From contig JAOMDR010000007.1 in NCBI GenBank assembly GCA_028345575.1, positions 1 to 54,975 of the forward strand: a stretch of DNA of 54,975 nt, in the 5' to 3' direction. Positions 18,465 through 25,963 of this stretch are shown piece by piece. The position numbers and the translations under genes were made by a program. This DNA is from Candidatus Nitrosopelagicus sp. (GTDB taxonomy: Archaea > Thermoproteota > Nitrososphaeria > Nitrososphaerales > Nitrosopumilaceae). The notes under the pieces are model-generated. The model saw only the letters and a list, made by a program, of their open reading frames with translations, had not been told where the DNA came from and made no database searches. The stretch's first letter is position 1. Each line of letters opens with the position of its first letter.

Positions 18465-18874
18465 TATGATAACCGACTATGTTCTGCCAACATGCATCTA
18501 TTGTAAACAACATCAATTCCAGCATCTTTTGCTAGTTTTTCTGCTTCTTCATTATGAATTCCCTCTTGAAGCCAAATGACTTTGGGTTTTTTCTTTATTG
18601 CTTCTTTTATGATTGGCATTACCTGATCTGATGGTCGAAATACATCTACAATGTCAACATCATCAGGCACATCTGTAATCACATCATAGCACTGTTTTTT
18701 CAGTATAACATCTGCATTTGGATTTACAGGAGTGATGTCATATCCATTTTCATGTAGATATTTTGGTACATAATGTGCAGCCTTATCTGGATTCTTTGAC
18801 ATCCCTACAACTGCAATTTTTTTCATCTTTAAAATTTCTAAAATTTCTTCATCAGAATGAGGATCGTCTTCCAT
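18464..18874 (-). CDS. CoA-binding-domain protein (YccU type)
   Basis: A 136-residue stand-alone CoA_binding_2 Rossmann domain: KIAVVGMSKNPDKAAHYVPKYL (19-40), ITPVNPNAD, VDIVDVFRPSDQV, KVIWLQEGIHNEEA and YNRCMLAEHSRL. These match the YccU/YneT family, thought to bind CoA or related nucleotides; the physiological role is unclear. It heads the minus-strand operon that continues to the SelB-like gene. Confidence 0.9.
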   Translation of the reverse strand: MEDDPHSDEEILEILKMKKIAVVGMSKNPDKAAHYVPKYLHENGYDITPVNPNADVILKKQCYDVITDVPDDVDIVDVFRPSDQVMPIIKEAIKKKPKVIWLQEGIHNEEAEKLAKDAGIDVVYNRCMLAEHSRLS

Positions 18875-18905
18875 AGTAGAAAATTATTTTTTTGAACTAA
18901 TTATA

Positions 18906-19025
18906 CTAATCGTCATGTTCATGCTCTGTTAAATGGCAATCACAGCTACAAAGCTCAGTGGTATGATTATTTTGGCAATCAATACACTCAAAGTGTCTAT
19001 GATTCTCACAGCTAGAGCAGATCAT
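18906..19025 (-). CDS. 39-residue Cys/His-rich putative zinc protein
   Basis: ATG at 19025, stop at 18906. Cysteines occur at C3, C6, C14, C17, C27 and C29 or nearby, with several His residues, ending in EHEHDD. The pattern CSSC / CIDC / CSCDCH suggests one or two zinc sites. A TATA-like run (GATATATAAT on the minus strand, about 19053-19062) lies roughly 30 bp upstream. Function unknown. Confidence 0.55.
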   Translation of the reverse strand: MICSSCENHRHFECIDCQNNHTTELCSCDCHLTEHEHDD

Positions 19026-19105
19026 AAATAACTATACAACTACATGTTATTTATTATATATCAAGAAAACTTTGGTTATTATTACGACAAAGATCCTTCA
19101 AAATT

Positions 19106-19936
19106 GTGGATATTTCTGTAGGACATACACCAGATTCAGATGACGCATTCATGTTTTATGCAATGTTTACGGGTAAAGTAAAATCAGATGACTTCAACGT
19201 CACTCATGTTATAGAAGATATTGAAAAATTGAATAGAAAAGCAAAGAATCCAGAATTAGATGTTACCGCAGTTTCAGTTCATGCATGTGCACACATTCCA
19301 AATTATGTTATGTTAAGAAGCGGTGGAAGTTTTGGAATTAACTATGGACCAATTGTTACTGCAACAAAACCTATGACAATTGAAGAGATAAAAAAATCAA
19401 AGATTGCCATTCCAGGAGAAATGACTTCGGCATATTTGTTGTTACAATTAATGATTGGTAAATTTGATTATGTCGAAATGAACTTTAGTGATATTCCAGA
19501 AGCTGTGAGAAGTGGCAAGGTTGATGTTGGATTGGTAATTCATGAAACACAATTATCATTTGAAGAAGAGGGGATACAAAAAATTCTAGATGTAGGGGAA
19601 TGGTGGGATAAAGAATCCGGAGGATTGCCAGTTCCATTAGGAGTCAATGTGATGAATGAAGAACTTGGTCCAGAATTAATTAACAAATTTGACTTGTATT
19701 TACAAGAATCCATCAAATTTGCAAGAAATAACATTAAAGATGGAATTGATTATGCAATGAAATACAGTAGAGGAAAATCAAGAGAATTGATTGAAAAATT
19801 TGTACTCATGTATGTTAATGAGGTAACTGTAGATATGGGAGAACCAGGAGAAAAGGCTGTAAAATTGATGTTTAAGATGGCAAAAGAAAAGGGACTTGTT
19901 CCTGAGTTTGAGTTAAAAATTTCAAAACCACTTTAA
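19106..19936 (+). CDS. mqnD: 1,4-dihydroxy-6-naphthoate synthase (futalosine pathway)
   Basis: A 276-residue periplasmic-binding-protein-like enzyme of the MqnD/MqnA family. Signs: the opening GHTPDSDDAFMFYAM, TAVSVHACAHIPNYVMLRSGGSFG, YGPIVTA, and GLVIHETQL with the catalytic-type His. MqnD converts cyclic dehypoxanthinylfutalosine to dihydroxynaphthoate in menaquinone synthesis. It starts with GTG at 19106; a weak TATA-like GGTTATTATT lies about 27 bp upstream. The pathway enzyme MqnE is 2 kb away at 21902-23002. Nitrososphaerota are known to contain menaquinones. Confidence 0.93.
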   Translation: MDISVGHTPDSDDAFMFYAMFTGKVKSDDFNVTHVIEDIEKLNRKAKNPELDVTAVSVHACAHIPNYVMLRSGGSFGINYGPIVTATKPMTIEEIKKSKIAIPGEMTSAYLLLQLMIGKFDYVEMNFSDIPEAVRSGKVDVGLVIHETQLSFEEEGIQKILDVGEWWDKESGGLPVPLGVNVMNEELGPELINKFDLYLQESIKFARNNIKDGIDYAMKYSRGKSRELIEKFVLMYVNEVTVDMGEPGEKAVKLMFKMAKEKGLVPEFELKISKPL

Positions 19937-20191
19937 TTATTTTTTAGAATTTCTAAAAAACGAGGTAACAAACAATGCCATACCTGCCAAGAGAATAACA
20001 ATTCCAATTGAGAATTCAATTTTCAATCTATTGTGAATTTCTTTTTGTTCAGATTCCAAGGTCGCATACATTTCAGGCTCAATCTTATCAAAATATTGGA
20101 TTTGTGGATAATCAAAAAGCATAATGAATGAACCTAGAATCAATAAAATGATTCCAATGAAAAACCATGTGGGATTTTGTATATGTACCAA
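19937..20191 (-). CDS. small two-span membrane protein (84 aa)
   Basis: Two hydrophobic segments (about 8-25 and 58-78) flank an acidic helical loop with many Glu residues (YATLESEQKEIHNRLK). The start appears to be TTG at 20191. It abuts mqnD convergently with no gap. Function unknown. Confidence 0.6.
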   Translation of the reverse strand: MVHIQNPTWFFIGIILLILGSFIMLFDYPQIQYFDKIEPEMYATLESEQKEIHNRLKIEFSIGIVILLAGMALFVTSFFRNSKK

Positions 20192-20262
20192 TTATTTTCT
20201 AAAAAAAGAATCAAAGATAAATTGTTCATATTGCTTATATTCAAAATTCACTTACTCTATAC

Positions 20263-20334
20263 ATGAAAACAAACCAAAATAATGATTCAACATATGATTA
20301 CTCTGGACTTTTCATTGATGACGAAGAATTCTAA
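20263..20334 (+). CDS. possible 23-residue acidic micro-protein
   Basis: ATG at 20263 to TAA at 20334. The peptide is polar and acidic, ending in GLFIDDEEF. TTATAT at 20235-20240 is about 26 bp upstream of the ATG, the usual spacing here. Only the promoter spacing and intact frame support it. Confidence 0.3.
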   Translation: MKTNQNNDSTYDYSGLFIDDEEF

Positions 20335-20390
20335 TTCTGAGCCTATCAAGTCAACATCTAGTATTTATTATGCAGAGCCATAAACTGTCC

Positions 20391-20609
20391 ATGAAGCTTT
20401 ACTTAGACTTTGATCCTTGTGTTGAATGCAAAGAGATGATGACAGAATTGTCATCTGAAGAGATGCTTTTTGCAGACGATGAGACAAGAGCAGATGTATC
20501 AGCAAAATTCTTGAGACATTTGACATACAATCACAATGAGGTTGTTAAAGCAGTAATGTCAGAAGTAAAAAGTCAACAAAGAAGTCCAGAGTTTGACCTT
20601 TACAAGTAA
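20391..20609 (+). CDS. small CxxC protein (72 aa)
   Basis: MKLYLDFDPCVECKEMMTEL has a single CVEC pair at 10-13, with an otherwise acidic helical protein ending in QRSPEFDLYK. The frame is open from 20370, but the ATG at 20391 is favoured because GTATTTATT (20360-20368) lies about 27 bp upstream. Its stop abuts the convergent dus gene. No family recognised. Confidence 0.6.
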   Translation: MKLYLDFDPCVECKEMMTELSSEEMLFADDETRADVSAKFLRHLTYNHNEVVKAVMSEVKSQQRSPEFDLYK

Positions 20610-21575
20610 TTAGGCTGTCACTTTCTGCAATAATAATTCTTTAAGATCATCTGTAGTTTTTGCAGCACTTAGTCTATTCCGAAGTTGCCCTCCCCCAACA
20701 GTTCCTTTTGTAAATCGGATAGCCTGTTGCTTGATATTTGCAAATCTAATGTTGTATTTTTCTGTTAATTCGAGGTATGTGACAAATGCTTCTAACCTAT
20801 CAGTAAGGGAATACTGTTTGTATGTACCATCTTCAAGAAAATCATTAATCTGCTCAAAAATGAATGGATTGCCCATTGCACCTCTTCCAACCATTAAATA
20901 ATCACATCCAGTATAATCAAGAACTTTTTTAGCAATTTCAGGAGAGGTGATATCACCATTTCCAACTACAGGAACAGAAACATTTTGTTTTAATTTTTTA
21001 ATCATATCCCAGTCTGAATGCCCAGAGTATCCCTGAGAGACAGTTCGTGGATGTAATGTCATTAATTGTATTCCTTCTTGTTCTGCAATTTTTGAGATTT
21101 CTAGGAATAGAGATGTATTTTCTTCAGTGACACCCATTCTCATTTTTAGCGATATGGGTTTTTTCACAGTATTTACTAAGGTTCTAAATATTTCTCGAGT
21201 TAAATCAGAGTTTTGTAATAATGCACCACCTGCCATTTGTTTTGTAATATGAGGAGCAGGACACCCCATATTGTAATCAATCATGTCAAAGTGAGGTTCT
21301 ACAATTTTTGCAGCCTTTTCCAATGCAGCGATATCAGAGCCAAATAATTGAACAGATAACGGACGTTCTTTTTCAGAAAATTCAATAAATTCAGTAATAT
21401 TTTTGGATTCAGATTCTAATTGTTCATGTTTAGCAACTATCGCATTTACGCTAGTTAATTCTGTAACAACAAGTCCTGCACCCATCCTTTTACACATTAT
21501 ACGTAGTGCAGGATCACTTACGCCAGCCATTGGAGCCAGAAATACCTTACTTGTGAAATGTGGGAGTTGTGACAT
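20610..21575 (-). CDS. dus: tRNA-dihydrouridine synthase
   Basis: A 321-residue FMN enzyme reducing uridine in tRNA. Motifs: VFLAPMAGVSDPALR (11-25), the catalytic-Cys segment DYNMGCPAPHITKQMAGGALL (about 98-118), LKMRMG, LHPRTVSQGYSGHSDW and PVVGNGDI, all in family order on the TIM barrel. The ATG at 21575 lies about 24 bp from a TATA element that is apparently shared with the divergent gene at 21628. Confidence 0.95.
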   Translation of the reverse strand: MSQLPHFTSKVFLAPMAGVSDPALRIMCKRMGAGLVVTELTSVNAIVAKHEQLESESKNITEFIEFSEKERPLSVQLFGSDIAALEKAAKIVEPHFDMIDYNMGCPAPHITKQMAGGALLQNSDLTREIFRTLVNTVKKPISLKMRMGVTEENTSLFLEISKIAEQEGIQLMTLHPRTVSQGYSGHSDWDMIKKLKQNVSVPVVGNGDITSPEIAKKVLDYTGCDYLMVGRGAMGNPFIFEQINDFLEDGTYKQYSLTDRLEAFVTYLELTEKYNIRFANIKQQAIRFTKGTVGGGQLRNRLSAAKTTDDLKELLLQKVTA

Positions 21576-21593
21576 ATGATGTGTTTTTCAGAA

Positions 21594-21605
21594 TTATATA
21601 TTAAA
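21594..21605. promoter_or_regulatory. shared TATA element between dus and a small membrane protein gene
   Basis: TTATATATTAAA lies between divergent start codons at 21575 (minus) and 21628 (plus), about 24 and 28 bp from each; it is the only TATA-like sequence in the 52-bp gap. Confidence 0.55.
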
Positions 21606-21627
21606 TCTACATTTCCTAAATGAAGTT

Positions 21628-21909
21628 ATGTTAGTAGATAAAAGAATTTTAGCAGGAGGCGTATCTATGATTGTCGTTGGAATGGTACTTTCAGGAATAC
21701 TAACAGACATGACACCAATTGGCAGAGAAGGAATGACTGAAGAAGAAAAGTACGAGTTTATGGTTAATGAAAGAGAAAATGAAGATTTTAAAACACTTTC
21801 AGGCATTTTGGTTGGTATTGGATTTTTACTAGTTTTGATTAGTTTTGGGGCACGCAGAAAAAGAAAAGGCGGTGCAAAGAAAACAGAAAAGAAACCTGCA
21901 ACTAAGTGA
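21628..21909 (+). CDS. small two-span membrane protein (93 aa)
   Basis: Two hydrophobic helices (about 8-25 and 59-73) enclose an acidic loop (EGMTEEEKYEFMVNERENED), with a strongly basic tail (RRKRKGGAKKTEKKPATK) that should lie in the cytoplasm. The 3' end overlaps mqnE by 8 bp. Function unknown. Confidence 0.65.
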   Translation: MLVDKRILAGGVSMIVVGMVLSGILTDMTPIGREGMTEEEKYEFMVNERENEDFKTLSGILVGIGFLLVLISFGARRKRKGGAKKTEKKPATK

Positions 21910-23002
21910 AGGTTTGAAGTGTTTTAAAGAATGTATTTCGTTGAATAGGGGTACGACCAATCTCTTTTGCTAAATTCGCTAATTCCAATAATGAAGAGTT
22001 GGTAGGTTTCCCCGCTGCACGATAAATTTCCTCAGAAAATGCAGTTCCCACCAAATCATTTCCTCCATGTGATAATGCAACTTGAGCGAGTTTTGTTCCA
22101 TATGCAACCCAGTATACAGAAATATTCTTGAGTGTCTGTGCCAGCATTAGTCTAGATAATGCAATAATTTTCAGATCATAGATAGAAGAGGATTCATGTT
22201 CCACCTTGTGTTCCTTTTCAAGCTCAGTATTATCTAGACTGAACTTTAGTGGAATCAAAGTGATAAACCCATTAGTCTTTTTTTGTAACTCTCTAATCTT
22301 TATGAGATGATCAACAATATGTTCTGGTTTTTCTATATGACCATAAAGCATTGTAACGTTGCTTTTAATTCCAAGATTATGTGCAACTTCGATGGTATCA
22401 AGCCATTGTTGGCCAGTACACTTTCCTCGAATGATTTTTGTTCTAACATCAGGATGGAATAATTCAGCTCCGCCTCCAGGCATTGAGTCAAGACCTGCAT
22501 CTTTTAATCTAGATAAAATTTCAGTGACAGAGTTTTTTGTTAATTTTGAGAGAAAGAAAATTTCTGCTGCAGTGAATGCCTTAATGGTCATATCAGGATG
22601 TTTTTGTTTTATAGCAGACATCATTTGTTCGTAATAGTCAAGTTGTAAATCAGGATGAAACCCTCCTACAATGTGTACTTCAGTTGCGCCCAAATCTTTT
22701 GCAGCTGCAACTCTTTTTTCTATTTGATCAGGAGTAAGTGTGTAAGCGTCATCTTCATCACCTTTACGATAAAATGCACACATTTGACAACTGGCAGCAC
22801 ATAAATTTGTATAATTCATGTAGTATGAGGCAGCAAATGAAACAGTATCTCCTACAAGTTTTTTTCTTACAATATCAGCTGCTGCACCAACGACATGAAG
22901 ATTATCATCATTTAGGATCTCCATACCATCATCAAATGTTAGTTCTTCACCATTTATGGCATGTTCAATTGCAGTTGAAGTCCCAACCAACTCTTCTAAC
23001 AT
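21902..23002 (-). CDS. mqnE: aminofutalosine synthase, radical SAM
   Basis: A 366-residue radical SAM enzyme with the CxxxCxxC cluster motif at C68, C72 and C75 (CAASCQMC). The segments VHIVGGFHPDLQLDYY, IKAFTAAEI, GLDSMPGGGAELF and TMLYGHIEKPEH match MqnE better than MqnC or the F420 enzyme CofH. MqnE joins the enolpyruvyl benzoate product of MqnA to SAM to form aminofutalosine, the first committed menaquinone step. With mqnD nearby it implies a futalosine route; MqnA, MqnB and MqnC are not in the window. Confidence 0.9.
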   Translation of the reverse strand: MLEELVGTSTAIEHAINGEELTFDDGMEILNDDNLHVVGAAADIVRKKLVGDTVSFAASYYMNYTNLCAASCQMCAFYRKGDEDDAYTLTPDQIEKRVAAAKDLGATEVHIVGGFHPDLQLDYYEQMMSAIKQKHPDMTIKAFTAAEIFFLSKLTKNSVTEILSRLKDAGLDSMPGGGAELFHPDVRTKIIRGKCTGQQWLDTIEVAHNLGIKSNVTMLYGHIEKPEHIVDHLIKIRELQKKTNGFITLIPLKFSLDNTELEKEHKVEHESSSIYDLKIIALSRLMLAQTLKNISVYWVAYGTKLAQVALSHGGNDLVGTAFSEEIYRAAGKPTNSSLLELANLAKEIGRTPIQRNTFFKTLQTFT

Positions 23003-23021
23003 GTTTCACTTGATAACAGTG

Positions 23022-23033
23022 AAAATATAAAAC
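23022..23033. promoter_or_regulatory. shared TATA element between mqnE and a C2H2 zinc-finger gene
   Basis: AAAATATAAAAC lies almost exactly midway between the mqnE ATG (23002, minus) and the ATG at 23054 (plus), about 26 bp from each. Confidence 0.55.
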
Positions 23034-23053
23034 AATGCAAACCAAGATTTAGT

Positions 23054-23221
23054 ATGGTGTTACCGTTAGTTGACGAGGATAAACCAAAGTGCTTTTTGTG
23101 CCACGATACATTTGATGACTATGATAATCTACGAGAACATCAGGAAACGAAGCATAAGGATTATTTTGAATTTCACGATAAGAAGAGAGGTCCCGCACCA
23201 GGCGATGTTAATATTTTTTAG
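23054..23221 (+). CDS. C2H2 zinc-finger micro-protein (55 aa)
   Basis: ATG at 23054 to TAG at 23221. It contains one classical C2H2 finger, CFLC-x12-H-x4-H (about residues 13-34), followed by an acidic and basic tail ending GPAPGDVNIF. The finger could bind nucleic acid or protein. The 3' end overlaps the TPR gene by 14 bp. The TATA element is about 26 bp upstream. Confidence 0.7.
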   Translation: MVLPLVDEDKPKCFLCHDTFDDYDNLREHQETKHKDYFEFHDKKRGPAPGDVNIF

Positions 23222-23696
23222 ATTTTTGTGATTTTAGTAGTTCTAACGCCTTTTGTTTGCCCATATTTGCTAAGTCATAGTTCTTATCAATTGTAAGCGC
23301 CTTTTTGAAGCAAACCAGAGCAGAATCGAGTTCACCCATTTCACCCAAAGACATACCCTTGCATGCAAGCGCCATTGCGAAACGAGGTTTGATTTTTAAT
23401 GCAGAATCATAACATTCTATGGCATCAGAAAATTTAGATTTGGCATGAAGCAATGTTCCTTTTCCAATTAACGCATCCAAATTTTTTGAATCTTCCTTTA
23501 AAGCAGAATTATAAGTCTGGAAAGATTGTGAATTTTTTCCCATTCGTTGTAATGTAGCAGCCTTGTCTAATAATGCAGGAATATTTTTTGGATCAGAATG
23601 AAGAACTTTATCATAAAGAAGAATGGCTTCGTCATATTCCTGATCTTCAGCAAGATCGGATGCTTGTTCCAACATTTTTTGGAATTTGTTTTCCAC
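23208..23696 (-). CDS. tetratricopeptide-repeat protein (162 aa)
   Basis: About four TPR units span residues 10-150 (AILLYDKVLHSDPKNIPALLDKA, SFQTYNSALKEDSKNLDALIGKG, AIECYDSALKIKPRFAMALACKG, ALVCFKKALTIDKNYDLANMGK), with no signal peptide. A cytoplasmic protein-protein scaffold; partner unknown. Confidence 0.88.
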   Translation of the reverse strand: MENKFQKMLEQASDLAEDQEYDEAILLYDKVLHSDPKNIPALLDKAATLQRMGKNSQSFQTYNSALKEDSKNLDALIGKGTLLHAKSKFSDAIECYDSALKIKPRFAMALACKGMSLGEMGELDSALVCFKKALTIDKNYDLANMGKQKALELLKSQKSKKY

Positions 23697-23725
23697 TGAT
23701 TAGAATAATATTTCCTAGATAATAT

Positions 23726-24439
23726 TTATTTTCGTTTAATTTTTCTATATATTGAAAAACCAATTAGGGCGAATATACCAGATATAATTCCAACAAATAT
23801 TACAAGAGGTGTAAAGTCTTCAGAGAAATATCTTGATTCAAGCCATGCGTTTGGCAATACGGTTACAAAATCATTTCCAGAGAAATCCTCCACATATCCT
23901 ATAGCAAGAGCTAATTTTCCAGAGGAACCTGTTTTATCAAATACTGCCATGTAGTATGTACCAGGTGCTTCTATCTCAAGATCAATTTCTTGACGTTCCC
24001 AATATGTGATTTGACCAAAGGGTTCATAGAATTCTGTTGAAGGTATAGAACCATTATAATCAAAAACATATGCATCGTAACCTTCTGGAATAGGATAATT
24101 GAAATTTTTGTCAGTATCTAGTACCTTTAGCTCATCCACCAAGTCAAGAAATGTTGAAGGTCCTATTAATACAAGCGAAGGAGTGAATTTTTCTAAATTA
24201 TCTAGCTTCGGGATAACAATACTACTGAAAAGTCTGTCATCTTTTTCTGCATCAAATTTGTAAAACAATGCATTGCCTTCCAATTCTTCGTACATTGCCC
24301 AAGAAATAACAGGATCTGGAATTTCCAATGCAGATTCATAATCTGTATTCGTTCCATCTGTAGGAATTAATTTATGACCAAATGCAGATGCAGGAAGCAT
24401 CAACAAGCAAAATAATCCAATAAAGATAATTTTCTGCAT
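23726..24439 (-). CDS. secreted, C-terminally membrane-anchored protein (237 aa)
   Basis: An N-terminal signal peptide (1-21, ending ASAFG) leads to an extracellular beta-rich domain with GTYYMAVFDKTGSSGKLALAIGYVEDF near 160-190, reminiscent of bacterial pre-peptidase-like beta folds. A membrane anchor (about 212-230) and basic tail (YRKIKRK) end it. No catalytic motif seen. A surface-binding role is possible. Confidence 0.65.
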   Translation of the reverse strand: MQKIIFIGLFCLLMLPASAFGHKLIPTDGTNTDYESALEIPDPVISWAMYEELEGNALFYKFDAEKDDRLFSSIVIPKLDNLEKFTPSLVLIGPSTFLDLVDELKVLDTDKNFNYPIPEGYDAYVFDYNGSIPSTEFYEPFGQITYWERQEIDLEIEAPGTYYMAVFDKTGSSGKLALAIGYVEDFSGNDFVTVLPNAWLESRYFSEDFTPLVIFVGIISGIFALIGFSIYRKIKRK

Positions 24440-24511
24440 GATTACCTATCAATGTTTGAACATTTAACGCATGAATGCCAATTTCACATAGTCAAATCTA
24501 GGCATGAATAC

Positions 24512-24520
24512 TAGTGCTAA
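24512..24520 (+). promoter_or_regulatory. TAGTGCTAA motif, copy 4
   Basis: Exact TAGTGCTAA in the divergent region between the secreted-protein gene and the gene at 24571, about 24-32 bp upstream of the plus-strand TATA element. Confidence 0.4.
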
Positions 24521-24570
24521 CACGTAATTTTTTTACGTTTTTTAAATACACAGTTTTGACCACCGCATGT

Positions 24571-24903
24571 ATGAAGCTAAAACTGCCATTCAAATTAAAA
24601 ATAAAATATCTAAATGCAAACGAAGACAGTTTCCAAGGTAAAGCTGTATTTCACGAAAAAGAGCATCCTATCAAAATTCATGCAGAAAATAATGAAAAGA
24701 TTATCAAAGTTCCATTTTCAGTAATGGGAGTTACTGACGATGAAATACTAGTGAGAGTGTCAGGACCATCAGGAGTATACGTAGAAGACCGCATAAAATT
24801 CAAAGGACAGTCAAAATGGGTAGAAATAGACTCTGACATCATATTTTTTGAAATTGCAAACAGTCAACACAAGTTTGACACTATGGAAATATTTGTTAAA
24901 TAG
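24571..24903 (+). CDS. uncharacterised beta-rich protein (110 aa)
   Basis: The frame is open from 24514, but the ATG at 24571 (MKLKLPFKLKIKYL) is preferred because TTTTTAAATA is centred about 27 bp upstream. The protein alternates beta strands and charged loops, with no cysteines, signal peptide or membrane span. It abuts the convergent oxygenase gene. No family recognised. Confidence 0.6.
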   Translation: MKLKLPFKLKIKYLNANEDSFQGKAVFHEKEHPIKIHAENNEKIIKVPFSVMGVTDDEILVRVSGPSGVYVEDRIKFKGQSKWVEIDSDIIFFEIANSQHKFDTMEIFVK

Positions 24904-25650
24904 TTAGGTCCAAGAATTAAAACAATTTTCGGTTGATTCTCCAAAAAAGAAAGTCAACGTTATACGAGATTTTAATCCAGATATAGATTCAATTTGATGA
25001 TAAAATTTTGGATTTAAAATAACCATATTTCCAACGATAGGTCTTATTTTTGTTTGATAAACACCTCTAATCAAATCTGAAGAATAGCCAAATTCTGGTT
25101 CTCTCATCATTTCATCTTTTTTAGACCACATTTTATGAAAAATTGTTAGTTCTCCACCAACATCAGGGGATTGAAGATAAAGAATTGCAGATAATTGATT
25201 TTTGAATCGACTTACATTAAATTCACTCATCTCAAAATGAGAGTTATCACGATGAAGGTGTACAGAATCTCCACTCTCATGTATTCTGATTACAGCATCG
25301 GAGTAAACATTACCATTTTCAGTTGCAGTGTATATTTTTTTTCCAAATAATTTTGATATTTTTTGTTGCATGAAGGTTAAAGGTGAAATATTTTCTGAGA
25401 ATAAATTTTTTAAAATTTCATTTGATTTTTTTGATTTTGAAAAGTATCTTTGCTTTTCATATATATGCGAACTTAGAGATGTACCAAATTTTGTTGAAGA
25501 GTCATTTCTTTGAGACATATTCAAAATTTTACGAGATATAGAAATACAATCAGATTTTGATAAAACCTTTGGAATAATTAAAGCAGGAATTTTTCCAGTA
25601 ATCAAATCATCGTACGATGATGTTTCATCTAAAATTTGTGGAGCCCACAT
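24904..25650 (-). CDS. 2-oxoglutarate/Fe(II)-dependent oxygenase (prolyl hydroxylase-like)
   Basis: A 248-residue double-stranded beta-helix enzyme, counting from the ATG at 25650. The Fe(II) triad is H133-x-D135 (in HLHRDNSHF) and H218 (in FYHQIE); R229 (in GLKSRITLTFFFG) would hold 2-oxoglutarate. This matches the P4H/PKHD-type hydroxylases acting on protein side chains. The frame is open to 25686, but the ATG at 25650 shares one base with the stop of the upstream gene (TGATG), showing coupled translation. The substrate may be that upstream protein, which is an inference. Confidence 0.87.
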   Translation of the reverse strand: MWAPQILDETSSYDDLITGKIPALIIPKVLSKSDCISISRKILNMSQRNDSSTKFGTSLSSHIYEKQRYFSKSKKSNEILKNLFSENISPLTFMQQKISKLFGKKIYTATENGNVYSDAVIRIHESGDSVHLHRDNSHFEMSEFNVSRFKNQLSAILYLQSPDVGGELTIFHKMWSKKDEMMREPEFGYSSDLIRGVYQTKIRPIVGNMVILNPKFYHQIESISGLKSRITLTFFFGESTENCFNSWT

Positions 25651-25937
25651 CAGTATCCGCCAGCGCCCGAATGCGAGACTGTACATACGAGTTTATTCTC
25701 AGAATTCCTGCCTGAAATTTCACATTTTACAAATTTATTATTGAGACTTTCTTCAATTTGAGTGATATTTCTAGAGTTTTCATCTACAGGAATACTTGGA
25801 ATATCAATTTCAGTGAATTGAATTTGTTCCACATCTTGATAGCTATCCTGATTAGTATCCTTTTGATGTGAAACATTCATCTCAAACGAATTTGTTGTAA
25901 TAATTTTTGTTACAGTTCCCCAAATTATATCAGACAT
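25650..25937 (-). CDS. degenerate SNase/OB-like small protein with a C-terminal HSGAGGY tail
   Basis: A 95-residue protein. By eye it follows the staphylococcal-nuclease pattern: GTVTKIITTNSFEM near 7-20, IDIPSIP near 45-51, LNNKFVKCEISGRNSENKLVCTVS near 65-88. It lacks the catalytic Arg/Glu set, so nuclease activity is unlikely. It ends in SHSGAGGY, an unusual Gly/Ser/His/Tyr tail. It is translationally coupled to the 2OG oxygenase and starts 28 bp after the WWA-repeat gene starts its own unit downstream. A substrate or partner of the oxygenase is conceivable. Confidence 0.6.
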   Translation of the reverse strand: MSDIIWGTVTKIITTNSFEMNVSHQKDTNQDSYQDVEQIQFTEIDIPSIPVDENSRNITQIEESLNNKFVKCEISGRNSENKLVCTVSHSGAGGY

Positions 25938-25963
25938 TTTTTATCATAAGAAAAAGAGAGATG

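Noticed and set aside
21902-23002. CofH (F420 synthesis) as identity of the radical SAM gene
   Set aside because: VHIVGGFHPDL, GLDSMPGGGAE and MLYGHIE fit MqnE better, and mqnD lies nearby; not fully excluded without a phylogeny.
25650-25937. An active thermonuclease
   Set aside because: The SNase-like pattern lacks the catalytic Arg/Glu residues, so only the fold is proposed.
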